This document shows positions 7,771 through 15,406 of a stretch of DNA of 26,209 nt, piece after piece; the first letter of the stretch is position 1, and every line of letters begins with the position of its first letter. The DNA is taken from positions 1-26,209 of the forward strand of contig JAUNAE010000012.1 in assembly GCA_030527765.1 (NCBI GenBank), given 5' to 3'. Under the pieces are notes generated by a model that saw only the letters and a program-made list of their open reading frames with translations, made no database searches and was not told the origin of the DNA. This stretch comes from Eubacteriales bacterium (GTDB lineage Bacteria; Bacillota_A; Clostridia; Lachnospirales; Lachnospiraceae). The translations under genes were made by a program, and so were the position numbers.

Positions 7771-7904
7771 CGGCAAGCAATGCATGGTGGGCCTACCACC
7801 ATACCGTTTGCCGTCCCGGCCAAACTGCTTGTTGGGGCATATCCCCAATCCCCTTGGAACTCATTTCTGGAGAAATTGAGTGCTACGCGTTTCTGTCGAA
7901 ACGC
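7771..7904. other. GC-rich tract of four consecutive stem-loops
   Basis: The intergenic region 7605-8095 has no convincing gene. Within it are four hairpins in a row. (1) CGGCAA 7771-7776 pairs with TTGCCG 7808-7813, enclosing ATGGTGG 7784-7790 with CCACCAT 7796-7802. (2) TTGGGG 7832-7837 pairs with CCCCAA 7843-7848. (3) ACTCATTT 7859-7866 pairs with AAATTGAGT 7873-7881. (4) GCGTTTC 7887-7893 pairs with GAAACGC 7898-7904, loop 4. The first half is clearly GC-richer than the flanks. This could be a transfer or single-strand origin, a structured RNA leader of the plus-strand genes, or a protein-binding array. I favour a conserved ICE structural site, without proof. Confidence 0.55.
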
Positions 7905-8095
7905 TGAAATCATCATGAATACGTTATGAGAAGCAGAAAAAATATAGAATTAACCGAAGATGTTCAGATATTAAAATCCCCCTTGGATCCGGCATAAGAT
8001 TTTAAATGTTGGGAATTTCTGTTAAGATGATTCTGATAGTCTTACAACAGATGTTTACTATCAATACAAAAGCTAAGAAAGAGGTGGTAGATACC

Positions 8096-8368
8096 ATGTT
8101 AATTAATTTCTGGTTAGAAGAAGTGGAAAAAGAGGATAATCATGAAATCCAAACCCTCAGCACACGTGATAAAGATGAGGCCCTTCAAATCATTCAGGAC
8201 CTAGCAGATTATGATATGAAAGTGTACAAGTATAGCATCATGGAAACAGAAAGCCGGATGATACTTCAGAACGACCCTACCGAACAGGAAGATGAGATAG
8301 ATGCTATTTGTTGGAATCCGGAGCGTGGCTTAACTGGACGTATAATACCGAAGAAGGAGGGGAAATAA
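8096..8368 (+). CDS. Small hypothetical protein, first of a tandem paralogous pair
   Basis: A 90-aa soluble protein starting at the ATG at 8096, preceded by AGGTGG; an upstream in-frame extension lacks an SD. It is acidic, and the middle (STRDKDEALQIIQDLADYDM, then KVYKYSIMETESRM) aligns with the middle of the next gene, so the two are tandem paralogues. No membrane segment, signal peptide or zinc motif. I do not recognise the family. With its neighbour it is the only plus-strand transcription unit in the window, divergent from ptuA and convergent with the relaxase gene. The stop is 2 nt before the start of the second gene, so they are one operon. Confidence 0.75.
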   Translation: MLINFWLEEVEKEDNHEIQTLSTRDKDEALQIIQDLADYDMKVYKYSIMETESRMILQNDPTEQEDEIDAICWNPERGLTGRIIPKKEGK

Positions 8369-8370
8369 GT

Positions 8371-8646
8371 ATGTTGATGATATTCTCACCGGTCAACGAT
8401 GACGGAGATATGGAAAAACCCATGGATTTGTTTGCAGATACTAAAGAGCAAGCTATGCGCACCGTTCAGAAGCTTGCAGATATTCATCAAAGAAAATATG
8501 ATTATGAACTTTTTGAAGTAACTGAATCTCAGGTTACCAGACGTTCTATGGATACAGATGCCCCTTGGGTTCACCTGTATGTATGGGATTGGTATATTGA
8601 TAGACCAATCGGAAAAGGTATCATTTACCCCAGAACAATGAAATAA
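8371..8646 (+). CDS. Small hypothetical protein, second of the tandem pair
   Basis: A 91-aa protein from the ATG at 8371, with GGAGGGG 8 nt upstream; the longer frame from 8308 would overlap the first gene and has no SD. The segment DTKEQAMRTVQKLADIHQRK followed by YDYELFEVTESQV resembles its neighbour (alternating acidic patch, EA-x-x-x-x-QxLAD helix, then a KYDY/KVYKY strand). The C terminus differs (WVHLYVWDWYIDRP). The fold looks like a small alpha/beta domain with a beta-hairpin. The function is unknown; small acidic paralogues on mobile elements are often inhibitors or DNA mimics, but that is speculation. It ends 25 nt before a clear terminator. Confidence 0.75.
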   Translation: MLMIFSPVNDDGDMEKPMDLFADTKEQAMRTVQKLADIHQRKYDYELFEVTESQVTRRSMDTDAPWVHLYVWDWYIDRPIGKGIIYPRTMK

Positions 8647-8671
8647 ATAGATTTCTTGTTGAGGCAACATT

Positions 8672-8711
8672 AAGGCGGCTATGAATCTGTAAAGATTTGC
8701 AACCGCCTTTT
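8672..8711 (+). terminator. Terminator of the plus-strand gene pair
   Basis: AAGGCGG (8672-8678) and CCGCCTT (8703-8709) form a 7-bp stem, extended by GAATC/GATTTG-type pairing inside, and are followed on the plus strand by TTTT. It lies between the plus-strand pair and the convergent relaxase gene, so it may also limit read-through from the relaxase side. Confidence 0.8.
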
Positions 8712-8728
8712 ATCATTGGTACCTATTG

Positions 8729-10168
8729 TTAGAGAGTTGGTCTCTTGGATTTTTTAGCCTTCTCTTTTTCTTTCTCTCGCTCAGCAGCACTCTTGTCTCC
8801 ATTGAGAAAGGTATCGAGATTTCGGTAAGCCAAAGCTAGATCTCGCATCTCAGTTCTCTCCGGATAATAATTCTGAGCCAATTCTTTTTTCGCTGCCAGA
8901 AGAGCAGCACGTTCCTGTTCCAGTTCCTTCAGAGTAGGTCGGTGATCACCCAACTGATCAAAGAAGTCTTTGGCAGCTTTATGAAGAGTAATAGCCTGGC
9001 GGTGTTCTTCAAAAAACTTTTTACTGTAGCCGGCTTTACGGTAATCGATGTAAACCTGGCGGGTGTTACGGTAGTTGCGGATGTGTTTTCTGTGAACATC
9101 AATCTGCTTGATGCGTTCTTCCATAGCCTTGATCTTAGCTTCCTTCTCATAGAAAGCTGCAGATTTCTGTTCCGAGATTTCTTTCAATTCTTCCAGGGAA
9201 TTAATCTTCAGAGTGCGGACATACATAAGAGCTTCCGCAATCTGCTTGCTATTAAAGTTGGTCGCCCATCTGGCATAACCATCACCTTTTTCCCTTCTTT
9301 TCGCATCTACATCGATCAGAAGCTTCAGCGGACGCTCTGGTCTAGGATAATTGTCATTGAATTTACTCTGGTGCTCTTTACCGCCTTCGATGACTTCACG
9401 GATAGCTTCCTCAGAATAATTTGCTCCTAATGATTTCATACGGACAAAGCGTTTCTGGTTCTTACCACGGAAAGCAATATTCTTGCCACGTTTACATTCG
9501 TATTCCGCAGCCTCCATCATCTTCAGAAACTGCTCGAAATCAGACGGTTTCTTTTTTAGAATGTCATCGATGTCACTGCAGATAAAATCACGAAATGAAT
9601 CTCTCTTGGGATGTTCCACACTTTTCTTAGCGCGGTTGCGGTAAGGCGTCCAGGGAATGATGGACAGGCCATGCTCGAAACAGACAATATCGCTGACCCT
9701 CTGTAGGGCAATCGCTGATAATTTGAAATTCCGGAATTTCTTATCACAAGCCAGATTGGTGGAATTAAAGATGATGTGGTTATGAATATGAGCCTTATCG
9801 GTGTGGGTGGCAACGATGAAAGCATGTTTTCCCTTAGTGAATCGCATGGCAGTTTCATAACCAACACGATTTGCTTCCTCCGGTGTGATTTCGCCTGGCT
9901 TAAAGGACTGGCGGATCTGATAGGCAATCACATCATTGGTCTCATCCTTCAGAGCACCAACAAAACGCCGCCCGGTCTTATGCTCATATTCTGTTTTTGA
10001 TAAAAGGAATTCTTCATCTACAGTCAAGGGATTGCACTCATAACCGGTAACCAGCTCACCTTTTTCCGTTTTCTCCGGATTGGCAGCATAATCGGTACGG
10101 GCCTTGATGCATTCTCCCATAGTATGATTTTTGTTTATGTGCATTGGTATTAATCTTGTCGCTGCCAT
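8729..10168 (-). CDS. MOBP-type relaxase (mobilization nuclease)
   Basis: A 479-aa relaxase from the ATG at 10168. AAGGAG is 7 nt upstream; a second ATG lies directly before it at 10171, and a longer frame to 10249 has no SD. The catalytic tyrosine is probably Y27 in RTDYAANPEKT, and the three-histidine metal site is HTDKAHIHNH at 122-131, followed by IIFNS. The C-terminal half is rich in charged helices (residues 300-420, likely coiled coil). It would nick the oriT strand and pilot DNA into the mating pore, assisted by MobC. An intrinsic terminator-like hairpin lies just upstream (10191-10241). The family is certain; I give no symbol because naming of these ICE relaxases varies. Confidence 0.92.
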   Translation of the reverse strand: MAATRLIPMHINKNHTMGECIKARTDYAANPEKTEKGELVTGYECNPLTVDEEFLLSKTEYEHKTGRRFVGALKDETNDVIAYQIRQSFKPGEITPEEANRVGYETAMRFTKGKHAFIVATHTDKAHIHNHIIFNSTNLACDKKFRNFKLSAIALQRVSDIVCFEHGLSIIPWTPYRNRAKKSVEHPKRDSFRDFICSDIDDILKKKPSDFEQFLKMMEAAEYECKRGKNIAFRGKNQKRFVRMKSLGANYSEEAIREVIEGGKEHQSKFNDNYPRPERPLKLLIDVDAKRREKGDGYARWATNFNSKQIAEALMYVRTLKINSLEELKEISEQKSAAFYEKEAKIKAMEERIKQIDVHRKHIRNYRNTRQVYIDYRKAGYSKKFFEEHRQAITLHKAAKDFFDQLGDHRPTLKELEQERAALLAAKKELAQNYYPERTEMRDLALAYRNLDTFLNGDKSAAEREKEKEKAKKSKRPTL

Positions 10169-10190
10169 CATCTCACTCCTTTCCGACGGC

Positions 10191-10241
10191 AAAAAAATAA
10201 GGCAGCCTTGTAAATGGGTCATCCCCAGATACAAAGCTGCC
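10191..10241 (-). terminator. Terminator-like hairpin directly upstream of the relaxase RBS
   Basis: GGCAGCCTTGTA (10201-10212) pairs with TACAAAGCTGCC (10230-10241) over 12 positions with one G/T mismatch. On the minus strand it is followed by TTATTTTTTT (10191-10200). The relaxase start lies about 20 nt further on. It could terminate the mobC/membrane-protein transcript or attenuate relaxase expression. Confidence 0.85.
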
Positions 10242-10259
10242 GTCTTCATTTCATATTTC

Positions 10260-10565
10260 TTATCCCATTACAAAGCCGAGAATTGCATCTCTCAGGTCCT
10301 GGATCGTAGCCATGATCCATACTGCTCCGAAATAGCAGACTACAATACCGCCCTCGATCAGGCTGAGCAGTCCGGTGTGATACCAGGCATGCTTAAAGAC
10401 AGTGTAGATGATGATTCCCATGATCAGGAAAAGCATCGGTCCAACTACATAAGCTCCGACATTAATCAGAGCATAAGCAAGCCAGTATACAAGTGTAAGT
10501 ACTACAACAACAGGAAGCAGTAAGAGCTTCAGTATCATTTTTACAGGAGTCATCACAATCGTCAT
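10260..10565 (-). CDS. Small integral membrane protein of the transfer region
   Basis: A 101-aa hydrophobic protein from the third in-frame ATG (10565), 8 nt after AAGGAAGG; ATGs at 10571 and 10595 have poorer SD spacing. Three or four membrane segments are visible, near residues 8-28 (LKLLLLPVVVVLTLVYW), 31-55 (VGAYVVGPMLFLIMGIIIYTV) and 67-85 (IEGGIVVCYFGAVWI). Small membrane proteins at this position beside mobC and relaxase genes recur in ICEs of this type. The role is unknown; an accessory membrane component of the relaxosome or mating pore is possible. The candidate oriT lies directly upstream. Confidence 0.75.
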   Translation of the reverse strand: MTIVMTPVKMILKLLLLPVVVVLTLVYWLAYALINVGAYVVGPMLFLIMGIIIYTVFKHAWYHTGLLSLIEGGIVVCYFGAVWIMATIQDLRDAILGFVMG

Positions 10566-10620
10566 ATGCATTACCTTCCTTTCCGAAGATTTCATTTCTC
10601 ATTAAATTCTGCAGTCATCT

Positions 10621-10690
10621 TGACTTCTTACACCTATTTTAGCCCGGTATCATAAGTGCCTCAAGTTTGTCGATGGGGCAAATGCAGATT
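10621..10690 (+). other. Candidate oriT (nic-like CATAAGTGC)
   Basis: The 108-nt gap between mobC and the membrane-protein gene contains CATAAGTGCC (10651-10660), close to the CATAAGTGCGCCCT nic region of staphylococcal pC221-type MOBP/MobC plasmids. TGCCTC (10657-10662) can pair with GGGGCA (10675-10680), one wobble pair. Location beside mobC and the relaxase fits. The nic-site similarity is from memory of that plasmid family. Confidence 0.5.
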
Positions 10691-10703
10691 TTTTCAAAAA
10701 TTC

Positions 10704-11033
10704 TTATTTCAGTCTGGCTAGGCTTACCATGATTGCTTTATTCAGTTCGATCAGCTCCTTGAATCGAACCTGCAGGTCCTGGATGTCAGCTTCATAGATG
10801 TTGCCGGTTTCATTGGCACGCTTGGCATACTGATTAAGGTTATTGCTGCAGTAGCGAAGAAGAGTATTCATTTCCCTGACTGCCTGCAGATCCAGCTTGA
10901 TGCAGTAGCCATCCAGAGCCATCTTCCGGATAAATGCACTGCGGCTCTGAACCCCAAGTGCCTCCATCTTCTGAGAGATTTTCTCTACTTCTTCATCGGT
11001 CAGATAAATCTTAACCGTATTTCGATTGGTCAT
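10704..11033 (-). CDS. mobC: MobC-like relaxosome accessory protein
   Basis: A 109-aa protein with an N-terminal ribbon-helix-helix DNA-binding part (NTVKIYLTDEEVEKISQKM, then QSRSAFIRKMALDG) and a C-terminal helical MobC domain (MNTLLRYCSNNLNQYAKRAN). The start at 11033 gives the usual MobC length and has GAGG upstream; the longer frame to 11114 overlaps the previous gene with no SD. MobC binds oriT next to nic, opens the DNA and helps the relaxase nick. It ends directly before the candidate oriT, and its own gene follows TTRAP with a 10-nt gap. Strong family match. Confidence 0.9.
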   Translation of the reverse strand: MTNRNTVKIYLTDEEVEKISQKMEALGVQSRSAFIRKMALDGYCIKLDLQAVREMNTLLRYCSNNLNQYAKRANETGNIYEADIQDLQVRFKELIELNKAIMVSLARLK

Positions 11034-11043
11034 AGGCGATTCC

Positions 11044-11274
11044 TCAGGAAAGGTAATCACGGACGACTTCAAGCTGAAGGAAGTCTGTATCGGAAATCCC
11101 GGATAGCTTACCAATCAGGGAATCGGTCATATCCTTAAGCTCTCTTTCTTCGGGAGTCAGCTGGCTCTGGACATTTCTAAGAGACTGGATGGTTCCATCC
11201 CTATCCTGATAGAAATAAATCATCAGAAGCATGTTTTCATCCTGATTAAGATCCAGTTCATTATTTTTCTTCAT
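11044..11274 (-). CDS. TTRAP-like (transposon-transfer assisting) small protein
   Basis: A 76-aa protein starting at 11274, with AAAGGAG 6 nt upstream and an ATGA overlap with the preceding gene. The layout matches the transposon-transfer assisting family: an N-terminal ENMLLMIYF strand, a central QLTPEERELKDMTDSLIGKL helix, and ISDTDFLQLEV at the end. The family is found almost only on Gram-positive conjugative elements; its molecular role is not defined. Soluble, acidic, no metal motif. Confidence 0.75.
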   Translation of the reverse strand: MKKNNELDLNQDENMLLMIYFYQDRDGTIQSLRNVQSQLTPEERELKDMTDSLIGKLSGISDTDFLQLEVVRDYLS

Positions 11275-11810
11275 GACAGGCTCCTTTCTTCGCATTCCTT
11301 ATGACGGCAGAAGGGTTTCTCAGCCCTTCGCATTTCATTTTCTGCTTCCTTCTGTTTGCGGAGCTGTTCCAGAACGGATTCTCGTTCCTCATCTTCACGA
11401 AGAGTAGAAGGAACCGCCGGATTCTGGGCAGGTGTTGTTCTGGCTGGCTCCGGCATGTTGTTCAAAATCCCATCGTGGGAATTGTCATTAGGTTCCAGGT
11501 AATCCTCCAGTGCTTTCAATGGATTAAGCTCTGGTCTGCCGGATACATAACTGCCTGCACCAGAAGGGATCTGTGCCGGATGGAGAATAGTCTCTACATA
11601 ATCGGATACAGTCGGATCATCGAAAACCACGCCATTTAACCAGTCCTCGCACTCACTCCAACCTGCCATGGTCATCAGGTTGCCACCTTCACCGTGGAAT
11701 CTAAGATTATCCGGTGTGCTTTCTAACTCATCATAATGATAACCGGCAGCCTCCATAGCACGGATCAACTGGTCTCTAGATGCAGGTGTAGCTAACATAA
11801 TCTCACTCAT
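11271..11810 (-). CDS. ICE accessory protein, LPD16-like
   Basis: A 179-aa acidic protein. The N-terminal 100 residues (ASRDQLIRAMEAAGYHYDEL, NLRFHGEGGNLMTMAGW, ECEDWLNGVVFDD) resemble domains grouped as large polyvalent protein-associated domain 16, which I recognise only loosely. Residues 105-140 are a proline-rich linker, and the C terminus (SVLEQLRKQKEAENEMRRAEK) is a charged helix resembling tails of other ICE proteins such as DUF4316. It has a good SD (GGAGG) within the end of the ArdC-like gene and overlaps that gene and the next one by ATGA. Its function is unknown. Confidence 0.6.
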   Translation of the reverse strand: MSEIMLATPASRDQLIRAMEAAGYHYDELESTPDNLRFHGEGGNLMTMAGWSECEDWLNGVVFDDPTVSDYVETILHPAQIPSGAGSYVSGRPELNPLKALEDYLEPNDNSHDGILNNMPEPARTTPAQNPAVPSTLREDEERESVLEQLRKQKEAENEMRRAEKPFCRHKECEERSLS

Positions 11811-12928
11811 AAGGTTTCCTCCTTCCCCTTGGCTTTTGCCTTTTTCTTCTCACCTTTTTCCCCTGTTTTTTCTTCCTTTGCTGCCTTCTTTTTCTCCTTC
11901 AGGTCGGCCAGGACAGAGGACTTTTCTTTTGTATCGGATTTCTGATTTATCGCAGTCTGCTTGGAATCTGCAGTAGCTTCCTGAAGAGGATTATCTACAG
12001 TCATGCCTCGTTCTTTGTGGATAATCTGCAGATTTTCCGTAATCTTTGTGATTAACTCATTGGCTGTTTTACGAATCAACTCCAGAGATGCCCTAAGCTC
12101 TGGCAGTTCACGGGTACCTGCATACGCTCCCACATAAGAAATGCTGTAGGCATCTGTATCAATTTTGAAAAATTTTGATACGATATACGCTACAGATTCC
12201 GCCTCCTGTTCTTTCTGGTTTCTGGATTTTGCAGGGCCATCCGATGCTTTTTCTGCTTCTTTGCTATGGTGGATTGAGTGGCAGATTTCATGAATTGCTG
12301 TTTTCACTGTCTGGACCTGGCTCATATTCTCCTGAATCGCAATTCTGTTTTCAACGGTGTGATAGTAACCTTTAGCTCCAGAGTCTATCTGTTCAAATGC
12401 AATAGGTACGGGACTGGTCCGTTTGATAGCTTCAAAGAAAGCATCGAAGTCATTAACCTCACCGGTCAGTTCATTTACACCAACTTCTGGGAGAGGACGT
12501 CCTTCTGTATCTGATACATCGAAGCAATTCACAATTTTAAATGCAGGCTGTGTGATTTCCTTTGTCTCTTTGGCATTGCTTCCATCCGAATTTTTTACCA
12601 CAGATCCGGTCACAGGGTCTACCTTGTCAACTTCCACCTTTCTCTTATATGGTGCTGGTGCTAGAATCTTGATAGCCTTGGAACCTTTGGTAACCTTACG
12701 TCCCATCTTATTCCAAGTCGTCATGCCGGCAACCGCAGTGGCATCTGGCCTCTGCATAGCAATCAGCAAGGTATTGTTCAAAGAATAATTATGGAACTTG
12801 CTGCAGGTATCCAGCCACTGACGGAAGTTCTCATCATTATCAAAGAGATTAAGGATGCCCTGTTCCAGCTGCTCACTGATCTGTTTGACCTTCTCATACT
12901 GAGAAGGATAGGTTTTCTGTTTCTCCAT
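11807..12928 (-). CDS. ArdC-like antirestriction protein (ssDNA-binding domain plus zinc metallopeptidase)
   Basis: A 373-aa protein. Residues 1-140 form the ArdC N-terminal/DUF1738 ssDNA-binding domain (NYSLNNTLLIAMQRP, then GMTTWNKMGRKVTKGSKAI). Residues 160-260 hold a zinc peptidase with HEICH at 213-217 and a downstream glutamate, E244, in QEAESVAYIV. The last 70 residues are a lysine/glutamate-rich low-complexity tail. ArdC-type proteins bind single-stranded transferred DNA and guard it against restriction on entry. Start TGATG overlaps the previous stop, so translation is coupled. The gene sits amid DNA-processing genes, consistent with action in the recipient. Confidence 0.85.
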   Translation of the reverse strand: MEKQKTYPSQYEKVKQISEQLEQGILNLFDNDENFRQWLDTCSKFHNYSLNNTLLIAMQRPDATAVAGMTTWNKMGRKVTKGSKAIKILAPAPYKRKVEVDKVDPVTGSVVKNSDGSNAKETKEITQPAFKIVNCFDVSDTEGRPLPEVGVNELTGEVNDFDAFFEAIKRTSPVPIAFEQIDSGAKGYYHTVENRIAIQENMSQVQTVKTAIHEICHSIHHSKEAEKASDGPAKSRNQKEQEAESVAYIVSKFFKIDTDAYSISYVGAYAGTRELPELRASLELIRKTANELITKITENLQIIHKERGMTVDNPLQEATADSKQTAINQKSDTKEKSSVLADLKEKKKAAKEEKTGEKGEKKKAKAKGKEETL

Positions 12929-13236
12929 CAGGCACGTTCCTCCTTCTGATTCTGAAGTTCAGCTTTTTTCTCACGCATTCTCTTCAAGGAAGCCAGCTGG
13001 GCTTCCGATGGTATTCGTGGAGGCTCAATCTTGAACCATTTCTTCGGAAGGGTGTAGAAATATCCATCGGCTCCATTGCCCCTATCCAGGCGTACTTCAT
13101 CCGGATAGTTCTGGCAGAGGTCATTCATCCTGCGGATCAAGGCTTTATTATAAGTAAAAAGGGATGCCTCCTTCTCGCCTTCATTGAAGAGAAGAATTGT
13201 TTCCTTTTCTATCAGGGACAGTCCATAATTACTCAT
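12928..13236 (-). CDS. Conserved small ICE protein between topB and ardC
   Basis: A 102-aa protein starting at the ATG at 13236; GGGAGG upstream lies inside the last topB codons and the gene overlaps topB by 8 nt. A longer frame to 13314 is only the out-of-frame topB tail. The opening SNYGLSLIEKETILLFNEGE and the central YFYTLPKKWFKIEPPR recur, as far as I recall, in homologous positions of Tn1549-like ICEs, always without a known function. It is soluble and ends in a charged helix (KRMREKKAELQNQKEER). Do not read more into it than conserved transfer-region protein. Confidence 0.7.
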   Translation of the reverse strand: MSNYGLSLIEKETILLFNEGEKEASLFTYNKALIRRMNDLCQNYPDEVRLDRGNGADGYFYTLPKKWFKIEPPRIPSEAQLASLKRMREKKAELQNQKEERA

Positions 13237-15394
13237 AACCAGAACCTCCCTTCGCCTTCTTTTTCTTATTGCCAGAAGAAAACTCCGGAGTAAATGAAGC
13301 CTTACCTTCTTCATCTGTTTTCAGATGAATAGTTGCATTGAAGGTATGTGCAGATTTCCTGCTCTTGCAGTTGCTGAGATAAATCTTGCCTTCTCGGAGA
13401 AGTTTTGCTGCCATATCCTCAGTCAGTGTTTTTCCAAGACTCCTGAAGAAAGCATTATCCTTCCAGAGGACAAAGCCACATTTCTTATTACTGCAGAACC
13501 AGCCCTTCTTGCTGTCTGCAACATCGCCACCACAGTGGGGGCAGGTACCGATTACATGCTTCTGGTTCATAAGTACATCTGAATCCTCGATAACCTCATA
13601 ATTGGCCACCAAATCTGCAACCATATCTTCAATCTCATTCATAAAAGATTCTGAAGAATACTGGTCATGCTCTATACGAAGCAGCTTTAATTCCCAATCT
13701 GCTGTCATGGATGCAGACTGAATCTGTTCTGGCATAACCGTGATCAGTGAATTTCCCTTATCAGATGCCACCAGATACTTGGTCTTATTTTCACCACGGC
13801 GTTCGATCAGACCAATCCTTACCAGTTTTTCGATAATACCGGCTCTTGTGGCTGGTGTACCAAGCCCCTTACGTTCCGGTTCCCCTAAGGAAGATCCTTT
13901 TGGAACTTCTACACGACCGGCGGCTTCCATGGCAGAAAGAAGAGTATCTTCGGTATATCGCTTCGGCGGTGTTGTCTTTCCTTCCTTGACGGTGGCATTC
14001 TGCACCTGAAGAACCATGCCTTCTTCCAGGGATGGAATGATAACAGACTCCTTCTTTTTATCCGACTCCACACGGAAGTCAATCAGCTTACGCTCGATTT
14101 TCTTCCAGCCTTCTTTCAGGATTTCCTTGCCCTTGATGGTAAAAACGGTATCACCACAGGTTACTTCTACCGTGGTCTCTGCAATCTGTCTGGAGTCAGC
14201 AATAGCATCCAGAAATCTGGCAATGATCAGCATACAGATATTCCTTTCACCCTCTGGCAGTTCCCCGAAGGCTGCCGCCAGACAGCTCTTGGTCGGGATA
14301 ATGGCATGATGGTCGGTCACGCCTTCATCATCCATCAGATCATCCAGATGCTCCGCAATCTCATCGAACTCTTCCAGATCAATGCCATATTCAGAGGCAA
14401 TCTCTTCAATCCTGCTAATAAGATCTGAAGCCATACTTTCCGGAAGATAACTGCTGTCAGTTCTCGGATAAGTGATCAGCTTTTTCTCATATAATGCCTG
14501 GGCATAATCAAGAGTCTGTTTTGCAGAATATCCAAGCACTCGGTTAGCTTCTCTCTGAAGGGAAGTCAGATCATATAGTGCCGGTGGTTTTTCCTTGCGT
14601 TCATTACGCTCAATATGGATTACCTTTACCTCACCAATCTTAGAACAGATCTGAAATACTCTTTCTGCCTCTGCCTTATCCATAATTCGTTCGCTGGATA
14701 CGGTAAATCCACCCAGTTCAAGCTGAATACGATAGAAAGGCTGACTCTGAAATGCTCTGATCTCCGCATCCCTGAGAACAACCATAGCCAGAGTAGGAGT
14801 CATAACTCTGCCTACCTGCAGTGTCTGGTGATAAAGGCATGAAAAAAGTCGAGTAGCATTGATACCGACAATCCAGTCGGCACGCTCTCGACAAAGGGCT
14901 GCTTCATACAAAGCATCATATTCAGAGGAAGGTTTCAGGTTCTGGAAACCTTCTAAAATGGCATTATCCTCCATGGATGAGATCCATAAACGATCCATAG
15001 GCTTAGTACAATGACACTGGTGATAGACCAGTCTGCCTAAAAGTTCCCCTTCCCTGCCCGAGTCGGTTGCCAGGGTTATACCGGTAACATCCTCACGTTT
15101 CATAAGGGAATTCAGTACATAGAACTGCTTTTCTGTTGCCTGAGATACCAGATAACTCCATCCCTGATCCATATGCTGTGGAAGGATAGGAAGATCTTCG
15201 TATCTCCATTTGGCTAAGTTTTCATTGTAATATTCAGGTGGTGCCAGCTCTACCAGATGACCGACACACCAGCTGACGATATAGCCGTTTCCCTCCAGAT
15301 ATCCATCATTTCTGTGGTCTGCACCAAGTACCTTGGCCAAAGCCATAGCAACTGAAGGTTTCTCGGCTATAACAAGTTTATATTCATTCTTCAT
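13229..15394 (-). CDS. topB: DNA topoisomerase III (ICE type)
   Basis: A 721-aa type IA topoisomerase. The TOPRIM domain starts LVIAEKPSVAMALA, with E11, and continues to TDSGREGELLGR at 110-121, the usual TopB form of the acidic motif. The active-site tyrosine is Y309 in LITYPRTDSSY. A C-terminal zinc ribbon has C618, C621, C634 and C639. It relaxes and decatenates DNA and probably helps resolve the displaced strand during conjugative replication. AAAGGAA lies before the ATG, 12 nt after the primase stop. The end overlaps the next gene by 8 nt. Intact and typical for an ICE-borne copy. Confidence 0.95.
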   Translation of the reverse strand: MKNEYKLVIAEKPSVAMALAKVLGADHRNDGYLEGNGYIVSWCVGHLVELAPPEYYNENLAKWRYEDLPILPQHMDQGWSYLVSQATEKQFYVLNSLMKREDVTGITLATDSGREGELLGRLVYHQCHCTKPMDRLWISSMEDNAILEGFQNLKPSSEYDALYEAALCRERADWIVGINATRLFSCLYHQTLQVGRVMTPTLAMVVLRDAEIRAFQSQPFYRIQLELGGFTVSSERIMDKAEAERVFQICSKIGEVKVIHIERNERKEKPPALYDLTSLQREANRVLGYSAKQTLDYAQALYEKKLITYPRTDSSYLPESMASDLISRIEEIASEYGIDLEEFDEIAEHLDDLMDDEGVTDHHAIIPTKSCLAAAFGELPEGERNICMLIIARFLDAIADSRQIAETTVEVTCGDTVFTIKGKEILKEGWKKIERKLIDFRVESDKKKESVIIPSLEEGMVLQVQNATVKEGKTTPPKRYTEDTLLSAMEAAGRVEVPKGSSLGEPERKGLGTPATRAGIIEKLVRIGLIERRGENKTKYLVASDKGNSLITVMPEQIQSASMTADWELKLLRIEHDQYSSESFMNEIEDMVADLVANYEVIEDSDVLMNQKHVIGTCPHCGGDVADSKKGWFCSNKKCGFVLWKDNAFFRSLGKTLTEDMAAKLLREGKIYLSNCKSRKSAHTFNATIHLKTDEEGKASFTPEFSSGNKKKKAKGGSGYE

Positions 15395-15406
15395 TTGTGT
15401 TTCCTT

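Noticed and set aside
7543..7848. Minus-strand ORF of 101 codons upstream of ptuA
   Set aside because: It lies over the promoter and stem-loop block, overlaps ptuA out of frame and has no SD; the structured DNA explains it better.
5520..8095. Retron with PtuA/PtuB effectors
   Set aside because: No reverse transcriptase gene is present in the window beside the pair.
8942..9430. 162-codon plus-strand ORF with hydrophobic residues
   Set aside because: Antisense of the charged helices of the relaxase, which gives false hydrophobic stretches.
10131..10523. 130-codon plus-strand ORF over the relaxase start and membrane-protein gene
   Set aside because: Antisense to two supported genes and the terminator between them.
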